A stretch of DNA of 64,000 bases, from NCBI RefSeq assembly GCF_001306415.1, contig NZ_LDJX01000002.1, positions 496,001 to 560,000 on the forward strand. The letters run 5' to 3'. Below the pieces are notes generated by a model. It worked only from the letters and a program-made list of their open reading frames with translations, searched no databases and was not told the origin of the DNA. Origin of the DNA: Croceitalea dokdonensis DOKDO 023. GTDB lineage: Bacteria; Bacteroidota; Bacteroidia; Flavobacteriales; Flavobacteriaceae. Below, piece by piece: positions 41,328-50,789 of the stretch (its first letter is position 1; each line of letters starts with the position of its first letter). A program made the position numbers and the translations under genes.

Positions 41328-44171
41328 TTATTTTCTAAACAAATCGTACTTCAGGCCAAAAGTAAGTCGTAAACCATAATATTCCGCTTGTTGCGTACGC
41401 TCACTAACCCCTTGAAAAAATCGCAAGGGCTGGTCGGTAATGTTATTAAGGTCGGCATAAATCCGTAGCTTGTTATTGATGGCGTAACTTGAATTGAAAT
41501 CAAGAAAAAACTGTTGATCGTAGTACCTATCCTCAAAGGCATTACCGCCAAGTTCGTCAATGTAAGCATCTGAAAAATTGGCCGACAATCTGGCACTGAA
41601 CCGCTTGCCCGCGTAACCTAAGGAAGCGTTGAACATATTTGGCGCTGTGTTTGGCAGTGCCAAATCATCGGCACGTTCATCTCCATCTTCATTTCTGATA
41701 CCATTGGCGGTTGAGGTCAAGAAGGTATAGTTCAAAAAGACGCTAAAATTCCTCGCAAATCCCGGTAAAAAATCAAGCTGTCTTTGAAAAGAAAACTCCG
41801 CCCCGAATATAGAGGCATCGTCACCGTTCAATGGTTGAAATACATCAAAGCCTGCGGTGCCGGGTGCAAAAGAATCATCAGGGGCCTCAGAAATAAAGGT
41901 GTAAATAAAATCGTTGATTCGCTTGTAAAACAGCCCACCCGATACGAGGCCAATGCTCTCAAGATAATGTTCACCCATCACATCAAAGTTCATTGATGTT
42001 GTTGGGTCTAATTGTGCGTTTCCTAAGATAATCTCGTCGTCGGCATTTACAATTTCTGCCCTTGGAATCAAATCTTCATAATTAGGCCTGGCCAAGGTGT
42101 TGGTCCATGCAAAACGAAGAATCGTTCTATCCGTGATATCATACTTGAAGTGCACTCCAGGCAGCACATTGGTGTACGAGGTTTCATCACTCACCTCTTC
42201 AACGACCACATCATCCTCGCCAAAATTTAAGCTAAAGCCTTCAGATTGTAGTTGGGTATTTTCTACGCGCACCCCGGCCAAAACACTTAGCTTATCAGAC
42301 AGTTTTTGATTGAACATCAGGTATGCAGCTAGCACATCTTCGCGTATGTCAAAATTTCCGGGCAAAAACTCCTCTAACACAGGTTCACCATTATTTTCGT
42401 TCAAATCTAGGCCGCCCAACCAGCTTGGGGATGGATAGAACCCAGCGGCATATTGGCTACCCGCCAAAAAATTGGGGTCGGTCGAATCTATGGTTGGAAT
42501 ACCATCCATTGCTGGAAAGGTATCTTCCAAATCGTATTCAAAGAAATCATTTTCTCGAAATTTGCCCTTAAACCTGCCCCGGGCACCAAATTGTATGGTA
42601 CCATCTTCTTGACCGAACAAGTTTGCTGGCAACTCAACATTGAGGAAGATATTGATATCCTCTTCATCGGTAAATTGGGTCTCATTGGTGATCTCATCAA
42701 ATTCAAAGGAACCTAAATCGTTGGTGTTTGCTGGATTTTCAGCCGTCATGATAGGAAACCTTGGGTTGCTATTGTCATTATTAACAATGTACTCCGCCGT
42801 ATATTGGGCATACCGCTCATCCAAGCGTTCTTCGGATGCGATGGCATAAGAAGCCAGCCAATCAACCTTCGCCTTGCCCCACAAGTGATCGCCCCCTAAG
42901 GTGTAATTCTGCATCCGTTGGTCTTCCAAGCGGGTATTTTGATTCCGATTGTTATCGATTCCCGCTTTGGTTTCGCGCGCTATCTCAGCCGGAAAACGGG
43001 TGGGCCGACCATCGGTAATCGTAAAATCACCCTCTTGAATATCTTCTGCGTCCAACACCTCTTGGGCAAGCACATATCTGTTTTCACGGTCATCCCGCCA
43101 ATTGTACATTGTTTTTAGGTAAATGGAGTTGTTGGCATCAAATTGATAATCAAAATTGGCAGAAAAACTGCGTCTAACCCGCTGCACCAAATACGTACGC
43201 TGTTCAAAGACATCGGTATATGGATCAACATCCAAATCTTCTTCCTCCCCGGCGGCATTGGTGAACGAAAATTCGTCGTTCCACTCCGCTTCAATGTTGT
43301 CAGAGCCAAAATCATTGTCTTGTACCACTGCCCCCAACATCCATCCAAATTTTCCATCTTTTGTGCGATCACCCAATAAAAACGAGGCATTAAGGTTCCT
43401 TCTATCGGTTATAAAATTGATTCCCGAACCTAGGTTGGCCGAAAGTCGAAATCCCTGCGGGGCCGTTCTGGTCACCAAATTAACCGATCCACCAAGGGCA
43501 TCAGCATCCATATCTGGGGTAACGGCCTTGTTCACCTCGATGGTTTGGATCATATCTGACGGAATCAAGTCCATCTGAATGTTTCGGTTATCGCCTTCAG
43601 CAGACGGTATTCGACTGCCGTTCAAGGTAACTGAATTCAATTGCGGTGAAAGCCCTCTAATGATGACGTTACGGGCCTCACCTTGATCTACCTGCATGGT
43701 AATACCGGGAATTCGCTTTACCGCATCGCCAATATTGGCATCAGGAAACTTTCCGATTTGGTCCGTGGATACCACATTGGTAATATTTAAATTGGTACGT
43801 TGGGTATTTAATGCCTTTGCTTGGCCACTTAATCCCTGTGCTGCTACCTCCACCTCGTCTAGCTGGTAATTAGAAGGCGAGAGTTCAATAACAATACTTG
43901 TGGTTTGGCCTTCTGTCACGGAAACTTCTTGGGCAACGTTTCCATAACCAATGTAGGTAATTTCCAGTGTATACTTGCCTTCTGGTACGCCCACCAAAGA
44001 GAAGCGACCATCAAAATTAGATATCGTTCCCCGGTTTAAGCTTTTAATAAAAACATTGGCTCCCGAAACATAAATTCCGTTTTCATCAGATATGGTACCT
44101 TGAACATTTCCTGCCTGCGCAAAGATGTAGAAAGGGCTAAACAGGATAAAACATCGAATTAAAAATTTCAT
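41328..44171 (-). CDS. TonB-dependent receptor with CarboxypepD-like domain, phytase-linked
   Basis: A 947-residue outer-membrane receptor. A signal peptide (about 1-18) is followed by a carboxypeptidase-regulatory-like domain at about 20-105 (GNVQGTISDENGIYVSGANVF), a plug at about 120-240 (GQIGKFPDANIGDAVKRIPG-type motif near residue 143) and a large barrel ending in FGLKYDLFRK. Such long receptors often import complex nutrients. The gene directly downstream encodes a beta-propeller phytase lipoprotein, so an inositol-phosphate or its breakdown product is a reasonable substrate. That is inference. No SusD homologue is present. Full-length. Confidence 0.92.
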   Translation of the reverse strand: MKFLIRCFILFSPFYIFAQAGNVQGTISDENGIYVSGANVFIKSLNRGTISNFDGRFSLVGVPEGKYTLEITYIGYGNVAQEVSVTEGQTTSIVIELSPSNYQLDEVEVAAQGLSGQAKALNTQRTNLNITNVVSTDQIGKFPDANIGDAVKRIPGITMQVDQGEARNVIIRGLSPQLNSVTLNGSRIPSAEGDNRNIQMDLIPSDMIQTIEVNKAVTPDMDADALGGSVNLVTRTAPQGFRLSANLGSGINFITDRRNLNASFLLGDRTKDGKFGWMLGAVVQDNDFGSDNIEAEWNDEFSFTNAAGEEEDLDVDPYTDVFEQRTYLVQRVRRSFSANFDYQFDANNSIYLKTMYNWRDDRENRYVLAQEVLDAEDIQEGDFTITDGRPTRFPAEIARETKAGIDNNRNQNTRLEDQRMQNYTLGGDHLWGKAKVDWLASYAIASEERLDERYAQYTAEYIVNNDNSNPRFPIMTAENPANTNDLGSFEFDEITNETQFTDEEDINIFLNVELPANLFGQEDGTIQFGARGRFKGKFRENDFFEYDLEDTFPAMDGIPTIDSTDPNFLAGSQYAAGFYPSPSWLGGLDLNENNGEPVLEEFLPGNFDIREDVLAAYLMFNQKLSDKLSVLAGVRVENTQLQSEGFSLNFGEDDVVVEEVSDETSYTNVLPGVHFKYDITDRTILRFAWTNTLARPNYEDLIPRAEIVNADDEIILGNAQLDPTTSMNFDVMGEHYLESIGLVSGGLFYKRINDFIYTFISEAPDDSFAPGTAGFDVFQPLNGDDASIFGAEFSFQRQLDFLPGFARNFSVFLNYTFLTSTANGIRNEDGDERADDLALPNTAPNMFNASLGYAGKRFSARLSANFSDAYIDELGGNAFEDRYYDQQFFLDFNSSYAINNKLRIYADLNNITDQPLRFFQGVSERTQQAEYYGLRLTFGLKYDLFRK

Positions 44172-44305
44172 TTTCTAGTGGTTGAATTAGTTTCCACAAA
44201 GAAATTTGATGTTTTTCAGAAAGGCTGTTTCTAAATTTTTAAGATAAATTTAAGTTTGTTTGTTTTTTAATGCTATTTAATAGGGAGTTAACTTTTAGAT
44301 AACAA

Positions 44306-44340
44306 AAAACCCCCACCGAGGAAGGTGAGGGTTTTATTTT
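44306..44340 (-). terminator. Terminator of rpmA
   Basis: Arms AAAACCCCCACC (44306-44317) and GGTGAGGGTTTT (44324-44335) with one mismatch and a short loop. A-run at 44303-44309 gives the minus-strand U-tract. It is 19 bases after the rpmA stop. Confidence 0.8.
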
Positions 44341-44359
44341 GTTAGGATGAAGGGCTTTG

Positions 44360-44620
44360 TTAAGCCTGAAACGGCTCAATGGAAACATATGATTTTCCAC
44401 CGGCTTTCTTTTCAAACTTTACCAAGCCATCTACCCTTGCATGCAAAGTATGATCTTTACCCGCATAAACATTCTCTCCTGGGTTGTGTTTGGTTCCGCG
44501 CTGTCTAACGATGATGTTACCAGCAATTGCGGCTTGGCCACCAAAAATCTTTACCCCTAAACGTTTAGATTCTGATTCCCTACCGTTCTTGGAACTACCT
44601 ACACCTTTTTTATGTGCCAT
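44360..44620 (-). CDS. rpmA: 50S ribosomal protein L27
   Basis: Large-subunit protein near the peptidyl transferase centre. The 86 residues begin [24 protein letters not shown], with the conserved [16 protein letters not shown] and GVGSSKNGR motifs. It lies 39 bases downstream of rplU in the usual rplU-rpmA order and has a strong terminator. Confidence 0.97.
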   Translation of the reverse strand: MAHKKGVGSSKNGRESESKRLGVKIFGGQAAIAGNIIVRQRGTKHNPGENVYAGKDHTLHARVDGLVKFEKKAGGKSYVSIEPFQA

Positions 44621-44659
44621 TTTTCTACGGTTTTATTGTTTTATGATTAATGGTGCAGC

Positions 44660-45319
44660 TTATGCCTTACCACCGTCTAATTCGTCTTGCCATTTTTTAA
44701 GCTCGTCCCATTTACCATCGGCAGCCATTTGTGCTTGCTGTGGCCAAGTATCGGTAACATGGTTGCCACGCACCTCCGCAATGATTTCCGAAATCTTTTC
44801 CGGAGTTGCTTTTGCTAATGCTGCAAAGGTAGTGATACCTGCATCGGCTAAAGTAGAAGCTATTTTTGGTCCAATACCCTCTATCTTTTTTAAATCATCT
44901 GCCTTTGCCTTAGCTGGGGCTTTGTTTGGCGTTGGGGCCGCTTTTGGAGCCGCTTCCTTTTTGGGAGCAGCTGCCTTTGCTTTTGCAGGGGCTGCCTTCT
45001 TGGCGCCTTTAGCTACAATGCTTTCTACCACAATCTCTGTTAAAGATTGTCTGTGGCCATTTTTTTTACGGTATCCTTTTCTCCTTTTCTTATGGAAAAC
45101 GATAACCTTGTCACCCCTTAGGTGTTTTACGACTTTGGCCTCTACGGCCGCTCCGTCTATGACTGGGGCGCCTACAGTAACGTTGCCGTTATCGTCCAAA
45201 AGAAAAACCTTGTCAAATGTGACTTTTTTCCCTTCCTCGGTCTGTAAACGGTGAACGTACACTTTTTGGTCTTTTGCAACTTTAAACTGCTGCCCTGCCA
45301 TCTCTACAATTGCGTACAT
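44660..45319 (-). CDS. rplU: 50S ribosomal protein L21 with a C-terminal helix-hairpin-helix extension
   Basis: The N-terminal part (about 1-103) is L21: [21 protein letters not shown], then the [18 protein letters not shown] block. ATG 45319 is the best start; longer in-frame starts up to 45370 lack the conserved opening. A linker rich in Ala, Lys and Pro (about 115-155) follows, then a C-terminal helix-hairpin-helix domain ([21 protein letters not shown], near residue 160) and a final helix ending [16 protein letters not shown]. Total about 219 residues, roughly twice the usual 100-105. The extension is known in Flavobacteriales in my memory, with no known role. Confidence 0.9.
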   Translation of the reverse strand: MYAIVEMAGQQFKVAKDQKVYVHRLQTEEGKKVTFDKVFLLDDNGNVTVGAPVIDGAAVEAKVVKHLRGDKVIVFHKKRRKGYRKKNGHRQSLTEIVVESIVAKGAKKAAPAKAKAAAPKKEAAPKAAPTPNKAPAKAKADDLKKIEGIGPKIASTLADAGITTFAALAKATPEKISEIIAEVRGNHVTDTWPQQAQMAADGKWDELKKWQDELDGGKA

Positions 45320-45419
45320 AATTACATATTTGTTTTGTTCCATCGCCATTTTCTCAAATAGCGGGTGCAAATATACTGCTAAATCCCTAAACTACAAGTA
45401 ATTTTAAACAATTGCAGGG

Positions 45420-45866
45420 CTATTTTTTTAAGTTATTGGAATCCTTAAATAGTTGCATAAAAGTTAAGGTAAGTACAATGGTAGTCGCAAATCCCATAAT
45501 GGCCACCGTAAAAAAGACGATTCCTTGAAAATTGGAATAGGCGTTTGCCCATTTTTTAGATAGTTGGACCAAAAAATCAGGGTTCAGCTCCGTACTATAA
45601 ATGGCAAAAAATATGGTAAATAACAAAGTAGCTACAAAACCCGTAATGACGCCATTGGTAAAACCCTTGGAATAGGTAAAGGAATCCGCTAACTGAATCT
45701 TAGTGTATTTTATGACTTCATAAATGGCAAAACCAGTAATTACCCCATTAAAAAGACTAAAGAAAATATTGGTGTGTTTATTGACCAAGGCCAATAAAAG
45801 GAAATACGCAATTAATCCACCTGTGGCGGCAATTCCAAATCTAAATGGCAACGTAATGTTTTTCAT
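45420..45866 (-). CDS. DUF4199 membrane protein
   Basis: A 148-residue protein with four hydrophobic segments (about residues 8-24, 30-48, 72-92 and 115-138), including GVITGFAIYEVIKYTK and the repeat-like GVITGFVATLLFTIFFAIY. This matches the DUF4199 family of Bacteroidota, whose function is unknown. It is upstream of rplU, with a gap of about 100 bases, and divergent from the M16 gene. No promoter could be fixed. Confidence 0.8.
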   Translation of the reverse strand: MKNITLPFRFGIAATGGLIAYFLLLALVNKHTNIFFSLFNGVITGFAIYEVIKYTKIQLADSFTYSKGFTNGVITGFVATLLFTIFFAIYSTELNPDFLVQLSKKWANAYSNFQGIVFFTVAIMGFATTIVLTLTFMQLFKDSNNLKK

Positions 45867-46031
45867 TTTTATCGATTTTTTTGTTCTCTCTTAAAATACA
45901 CTTTTATTACATAAAATCTTGTTAAAGCGATAAGCCTTTTCCATCGCAGTATACAAATCTTTTATATTCGTGTAACAGATGTGTTAAAAACACTACTTAT
46001 TGCCGTAAGATTAATTTAAACACTAAAGAAC

Positions 46032-47354
46032 ATGAAAAAATTGCTTGGCTTTATGAGCCTATTAATGGTCTCATCGGGCATTATTTTTGCCCAGGAAGTT
46101 GAATTTGAGGAATATAAACTGGACAACGGTATGCACGTTATCCTGCACCAGGACAATAATGTACCCGTGGTAACGGTTGCCGTTTCCTATCATGTCGGGT
46201 CCAAAAACGAAAATCCTGAAAAAACGGGATTTGCACATTTCTTTGAACATTTATTATTTGAGGGTACCAAAAACATTGAACGTGGTGAGTGGTTTAAACT
46301 GGTGTCATCCAACGGAGGCAGCAATAATGCCACCACTAATTATGATAGGACGTATTACTATGAAAACTTTCCTTCCAATAACCTAGAGTTGGGGCTTTGG
46401 ATGGAATCTGAACGCTTAATGCACCCCATTATCAATCAAATTGGGGTAGACACCCAAAAAGAGGTGGTACAGGAAGAAAGAAGACTTCGTGTGGACAATC
46501 AACCCTATGGTAGATGGCAAGAGCAGATGTTCAAAAACCTGTTCAGCAAGCATCCGTATCGCTGGACGGTCATTGGCTCTTTAGAACACTTGGCCAGTGC
46601 TTCCTTGGAAGACTTCCAAAATTTTAACAAGAAATTCTATGTGCCCAACAACGCTGTTTTGGTGGTAGCGGGAGACTTTGAGAAAGGCGAGGCCAAGAGA
46701 ATGATACAAGATTATTTTGGTCCCATTCCAAAAGGACCGGACGTAGTGCAGCCCACTTATGTGGAAGACCCCATCCAAGGCCCCATAAAAGTGCAATATG
46801 AAGATCCCAATATTCAAATACCATTGATTATGATGGGCTATCGTACTCCCGGACAGACAGAAAGGGATGCTTATGTTTTGGATATGATCTCTACCTATTT
46901 AAGTGATGGGAAAAGTTCCAAATTGTACAAAAAACTGGTGGACGAAAAGAAAATGGCACTACAGGTATTTGCCTTTAACGGTTCCCAAGAAGATTATGGA
47001 GCCTACATTGTTGGTGGCCTACCTGTTGGGGAAACCTCCCTTGAGGATATCATGAAGGAAATCGATGAAGAAATCCTGAAGCTACAAACGGAGCTGATTT
47101 CGGAAAACGACTATCAGAAACTCCAAAACAAGGCAGAGAATAATTTTGTGAATTCCAACAGCAGCATTGCCGGTATCGCAGGCTCCTTGGCCAATTATTA
47201 TTTGCTTTATGACGACACCAACCTCATTAACACCCAGATTGATATTTACAGGAGCATCACCCGTGAAGAAATTCGTGATGTGGCTGCCAAGTACCTAAAA
47301 ACCGATCAACGTGTGGAACTAGAATATTTACCAGAACAAAAAAACGCTAACTAA
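46032..47354 (+). CDS. M16 (insulinase-type) zinc metallopeptidase, active subunit
   Basis: A 440-residue exported peptidase with signal peptide (about 1-20, ending IIFAQ). The inverted zinc motif HFFEH (H69, E72, H73) and the distal Glu in TQKEVVQEERR are present, so it is predicted active. It has the two-domain M16B layout typical of pairs that assemble as a heterodimer. The partner gene starts 1 base after the stop. Together they could process exported peptides in the periplasm. The full length agrees with the family. Confidence 0.93.
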   Translation: MKKLLGFMSLLMVSSGIIFAQEVEFEEYKLDNGMHVILHQDNNVPVVTVAVSYHVGSKNENPEKTGFAHFFEHLLFEGTKNIERGEWFKLVSSNGGSNNATTNYDRTYYYENFPSNNLELGLWMESERLMHPIINQIGVDTQKEVVQEERRLRVDNQPYGRWQEQMFKNLFSKHPYRWTVIGSLEHLASASLEDFQNFNKKFYVPNNAVLVVAGDFEKGEAKRMIQDYFGPIPKGPDVVQPTYVEDPIQGPIKVQYEDPNIQIPLIMMGYRTPGQTERDAYVLDMISTYLSDGKSSKLYKKLVDEKKMALQVFAFNGSQEDYGAYIVGGLPVGETSLEDIMKEIDEEILKLQTELISENDYQKLQNKAENNFVNSNSSIAGIAGSLANYYLLYDDTNLINTQIDIYRSITREEIRDVAAKYLKTDQRVELEYLPEQKNAN

Positions 47355-47355
47355 G

Positions 47356-49434
47356 ATGAAGAAGACCTTATTATTTACCATACTGTCGTTGTTTTTGACC
47401 GTATCCTACGCACAGATAGACAGAACCCAGCCCCCAAAACCGGGTCCGGCACCAAAAATTAATTTAGAGGAACCTAACACCTTTGAGCTTAAAAACGGTC
47501 TTAAGGTAATGGTGGTGGAAAACCGAAAGCTGCCCCGGGTTTCCATTCAATTGGATATTGACAACCCACCAGTTCTTGAAGGGGATAAGGCAGGCGTATC
47601 TTCCTTAATGGCCAGTATGCTGGGAAATGGTTCTTCCAATATCCCCAAAGATGAGTTTAACGAAGAAGTGGACTTTTTAGGGGCACGGCTAAGCTTTGGT
47701 GCGTCAAGTGCCTTTGCCAGTTCCTTATCCAAATACTTCCCAAGGATTCTGGAATTAATGGCGGATGCCGCTATAAATCCCAATTTTACGGCCGAAGAAT
47801 TTGAAAAGGAAAAGGCAAAATTGATTACCGGTCTAAAAACGGAAGAAAACGATGTTTCTGCCATAGCCGATAAGGTCCAAAGGGCGCTTGCCTACGGGAC
47901 AAAGCATCCTTATGGAGAAATCACTTCCGAGGAGACCGTAAACAATGTCACCCTTTTTGATGTGGAACAGTTTTACAGAAAGAACTTTGTGCCCGCCAAT
48001 GCCTACTTGGTAATCATAGGTGATGTTGATTTTAAAACCGCGAAGGACCTGGTGACCAAAGCTTTTACCCCATGGACAAGGGCGGTACCCCCAACCTACT
48101 CCTACAGCAAGCCCATGGACGCCCAGTACACCCAAATTAATTTTGTGGATATGCCCAACGCCGTACAGTCAGAGGTAGCGGTCCAAAACCTAGTGGACCT
48201 TAAAATGAAGGATGATGATTATCTGCCCGCCCTAATTGCCAACCAAATTCTTGGCGGTGGTGGAGAAGGACGTCTTTTCCTCAATCTTAGGGAAGACAAG
48301 GGTTACACCTACGGTTCTTATTCCAGCATTGGCAACGATAGATTTTCACCGGTTAGGTTCACCGCGGAAGCACAGGTCAGAAACATGGTGACCGATAGTT
48401 CCGTAGTCCAAATTCTGGAGGAAATTGACCGGATTACCAAGGAGCCCGTTACGGCAGAGGAGCTCAAAAACACCAAGGCAAAATATGCAGGACGGTTTGT
48501 TATGGCCTTGGAACAACCACAGACCATTGCCCGTTACGCCCTTAACATAGAGAAAGAGGGACTGCCCAAAGATTTTTACAAAAACTACTTACAGAACATC
48601 AACGCCATTAGCGTTGCCGATGTGCAAAATGCGGCAAAAAAATACTTTTCTACGGATAAGGCACGTGTGGTGGTCGCTGGAAAAGGGAGTGAGGTTTTGG
48701 AGAATTTAGAAAAGGTGAGCTTTAATGGAAAGGCCGTGCCCGTTCTCTATTTTGACAAAAACGCCAACAAGACGGAAAAACCCGATTATAATGCCGGTAT
48801 TCCAGAGGGGATAACTGCCAATGATGTTTTAAACAAGTATATAGAGGCCATTGGTGGTGCAGAAAAGGTAAATGCCATTACCTCCTTAAAATTGGTGTAT
48901 GAAGGCGAGGCCATGGGAAGTAAAATAAAGGTGGAGGAAAAAAGAACGGCAGATAAGCTTGCACAAACCACCTATATGAACGAAAACCCAATGATGGGCG
49001 TTGTCGCAAAGGGGGATGAATTGTTTATGAAACAAGGGGGCAATAAAATGCCTTTGCCAGAAGATATGAAGGCAGATATGATGAACACCATGGGGATATT
49101 CGTGGAACAAGCCTTATTGGCCAATGGCACCGCAAAACTTGCCGGTATTGAGCAAGTAGACGGTAAGGATGCCTATAAACTGGAAGTTCCCGGTAAAATT
49201 ACACAGACCTCACTTTTCTATGACGTAGAAACTGGACTAAAAGTAAAGGAAGCGGCGGTTATCACCATGAACGGCCAAAGCCAAAACCAATCTGGCATGC
49301 TTAAGGAATACAAGGAAATAGACGGTATTATGTTCCCTTCCATTAAGACCCAGAGCATGGGGCCACAAGAAATTGAAGTAACCCTACTGGAAGCCGTGAT
49401 CAACCAAGGAGTGACCGATGCTGATTTTGAATAA
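47356..49434 (+). CDS. M16 peptidase, inactive-type partner subunit with C-terminal extension
   Basis: A 692-residue exported protein (signal about 1-19). Two M16 repeats fill about residues 30-470, but the zinc motif is missing: the equivalent segment reads GVSSLMASMLGNGSS, so this is the catalytically inactive R-type partner. The RLFLNLREDKGYTYGSYS block with R/Y substrate-holding residues is present. About 200 further residues (ANDVLNKYIEAIGGAEKVNA) form an extra domain resembling lipoprotein-type LolA/DUF4292-like carriers. It ends at a strong terminator shared with the convergent EamA gene. Confidence 0.9.
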   Translation: MKKTLLFTILSLFLTVSYAQIDRTQPPKPGPAPKINLEEPNTFELKNGLKVMVVENRKLPRVSIQLDIDNPPVLEGDKAGVSSLMASMLGNGSSNIPKDEFNEEVDFLGARLSFGASSAFASSLSKYFPRILELMADAAINPNFTAEEFEKEKAKLITGLKTEENDVSAIADKVQRALAYGTKHPYGEITSEETVNNVTLFDVEQFYRKNFVPANAYLVIIGDVDFKTAKDLVTKAFTPWTRAVPPTYSYSKPMDAQYTQINFVDMPNAVQSEVAVQNLVDLKMKDDDYLPALIANQILGGGGEGRLFLNLREDKGYTYGSYSSIGNDRFSPVRFTAEAQVRNMVTDSSVVQILEEIDRITKEPVTAEELKNTKAKYAGRFVMALEQPQTIARYALNIEKEGLPKDFYKNYLQNINAISVADVQNAAKKYFSTDKARVVVAGKGSEVLENLEKVSFNGKAVPVLYFDKNANKTEKPDYNAGIPEGITANDVLNKYIEAIGGAEKVNAITSLKLVYEGEAMGSKIKVEEKRTADKLAQTTYMNENPMMGVVAKGDELFMKQGGNKMPLPEDMKADMMNTMGIFVEQALLANGTAKLAGIEQVDGKDAYKLEVPGKITQTSLFYDVETGLKVKEAAVITMNGQSQNQSGMLKEYKEIDGIMFPSIKTQSMGPQEIEVTLLEAVINQGVTDADFE

Positions 49435-49457
49435 TCCCGAAAAAAAATGGTTTAATC

Positions 49458-50351
49458 TTAAGACGCCTTTAGGGGCGTCTTTTTTTTGTTTACCAAGTAC
49501 ACCCCAAAAAGAATCAACATGGCGGCAAAAAACTGAGGTAACGTAAATTTTTCCCCATCCAAGGTACCCCAAAATATACCCACAATAGGTATCAAATAGG
49601 TCACGGAAACAGAGAACACGGCAGAGGAAATTTGCACCAAACGATTAAACATCACTTTGGCAATGCACGTACCAATGACACAAAGCACCACAATATAACC
49701 CAAGGAACTCCAAAAAGCTTCTCCAGAAATTACGTCAGTTTTAAAAAAACCAGAAAGCGGAAGGACAATTACAGCAGGTAAGACTATGGCCGTAAAATTA
49801 CCGACGGCTATGCCCATTGGGGTCACATCTTGCAATTTGCTTTTAATGAGGTTGGCGTTGCAGGCGTAGCAAATGGTGGCCAGGACCACAAAGCCCGCGT
49901 ACCAATAGTTTTGGCTAGGATTAACGCCTTTTCCAAAATAGATAAGAAAGGCTGCTCCCACCAATCCTACCAAAACCCCAACCAACTGGTTTTTGGTAAA
50001 GCCAATTCCAAAGGCAAACAACCCCACAAATAAGGTAAACAGGGGCACCAAGGAATTTAAAATGGCCGCAACACTGCTATCAATCTCAGTCTGGGCAAAA
50101 GCAAATAAAAACATGGGTACAAAACTGCCCACAAAACCAGAAAGCACTATCCATTTCCAATCTTTGCTCGTAATACTTCTTAAGGATTTAAATCCTATTA
50201 TCCATAATAAGACGGTAGCAATTATGGCCCTTAGCGCTCCCAATTGTATGGGCGTAAAGCCTTGCAACCCTTTTTTAATGAGGATATATGAAGTCCCCCA
50301 AATAATGGATAATACAAAAAGATAAATCCATTTCCGATTTTGTTCCGTCAA
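49458..50351 (-). CDS. EamA/DMT family transporter
   Basis: A 297-residue membrane protein with ten helices in two EamA repeats. It opens IWGTSYILIKKGLQGFTPIQLGALRAIIA and repeats a similar pattern at about residue 155. Substrates of the drug/metabolite superfamily range widely and cannot be fixed here. Its last codons overlap the intrinsic terminator of the M16 gene. It is followed upstream by the MITE-like copy 2. ATG 50351 is chosen; the first helix begins at residue 8. Confidence 0.87.
   Translation of the reverse strand: MTEQNRKWIYLFVLSIIWGTSYILIKKGLQGFTPIQLGALRAIIATVLLWIIGFKSLRSITSKDWKWIVLSGFVGSFVPMFLFAFAQTEIDSSVAAILNSLVPLFTLFVGLFAFGIGFTKNQLVGVLVGLVGAAFLIYFGKGVNPSQNYWYAGFVVLATICYACNANLIKSKLQDVTPMGIAVGNFTAIVLPAVIVLPLSGFFKTDVISGEAFWSSLGYIVVLCVIGTCIAKVMFNRLVQISSAVFSVSVTYLIPIVGIFWGTLDGEKFTLPQFFAAMLILFGVYLVNKKKTPLKAS
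49460..49489 (+). terminator. Terminator of the M16 pair, inside the end of the EamA gene
   Basis: Arms AAGACGCC (49460-49467) and GGCGTCTT (49474-49481), with T8 on the plus strand. It sits 25 bases after the M16 stop and coincides with the last codons (TPLKAS) of the minus-strand EamA gene. Confidence 0.85.
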
Positions 50352-50439
50352 CCTTAACTTTTAAAGTAGTGTTTTAAAACGCTATGGATACAAAGGTATT
50401 GCTTCTAGAAGTATTGCCGTATTCCTAATGATAATATAC

Positions 50440-50619
50440 ACCCATTGTGCATTTTGATGAAAATTCGTCAATTCGAGTGATTTTTTGATACGAAGTATTG
50501 GAAAATAGTATCGAGAAACAGAATTTTAGCAATGAAACCTTGTTCCCGATACTTTTTCTTCCAGAAAAAACTCGAACTGACGGTATTAAATCTAAAAAGC
50601 ATTCAAAATGCACGACGGG
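50440..50619. repeat. MITE-like palindromic element, copy 2 (inverted relative to copy 1)
   Basis: A 180-base element that matches the reverse complement of 27783-27960 closely. Its ends read ACCCATTGTGCATTTTGATG and (inversely) ACCCGTCGTGCATTTTGAATG, making a terminal inverted repeat of about 19 bases with two mismatches. The inner arms are CGTCAATTCGAGTG and (inversely) CGTCAGTTCGAGTT. Flanked by the EamA gene upstream side and the HMA gene. No transposase. Confidence 0.87.
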
Positions 50620-50777
50620 TACTATAAATCATCCTAAAGACTAGGTTCTAATGGTACTTCTTTATAATTTTCCATTTCATATTGAAGGATGGTCCGGTGG
50701 GAGTCCCTAGGTAAAAGAGAAATGAATTACACGGCCAATCCTTGGGTAATGCCTTAACTTTTGGAATAGCCCACAAA
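50620..50777. other. Leader region of the HMA gene, no gene supported
   Basis: About 160 bases with no convincing coding frame. A longer frame starting at 50742 simply extends the HMA gene and is not needed. No terminator or operator palindrome noted. Confidence 0.4.
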
Positions 50778-50789
50778 ATGTATAATTAT

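Noticed and set aside
44484-45254. 256-codon open frame on the plus strand across rplU and rpmA
   Set aside because: Antisense of ribosomal genes; its Ala/Phe/Gly-rich stretch mirrors the Ala/Lys/Pro linker of L21.
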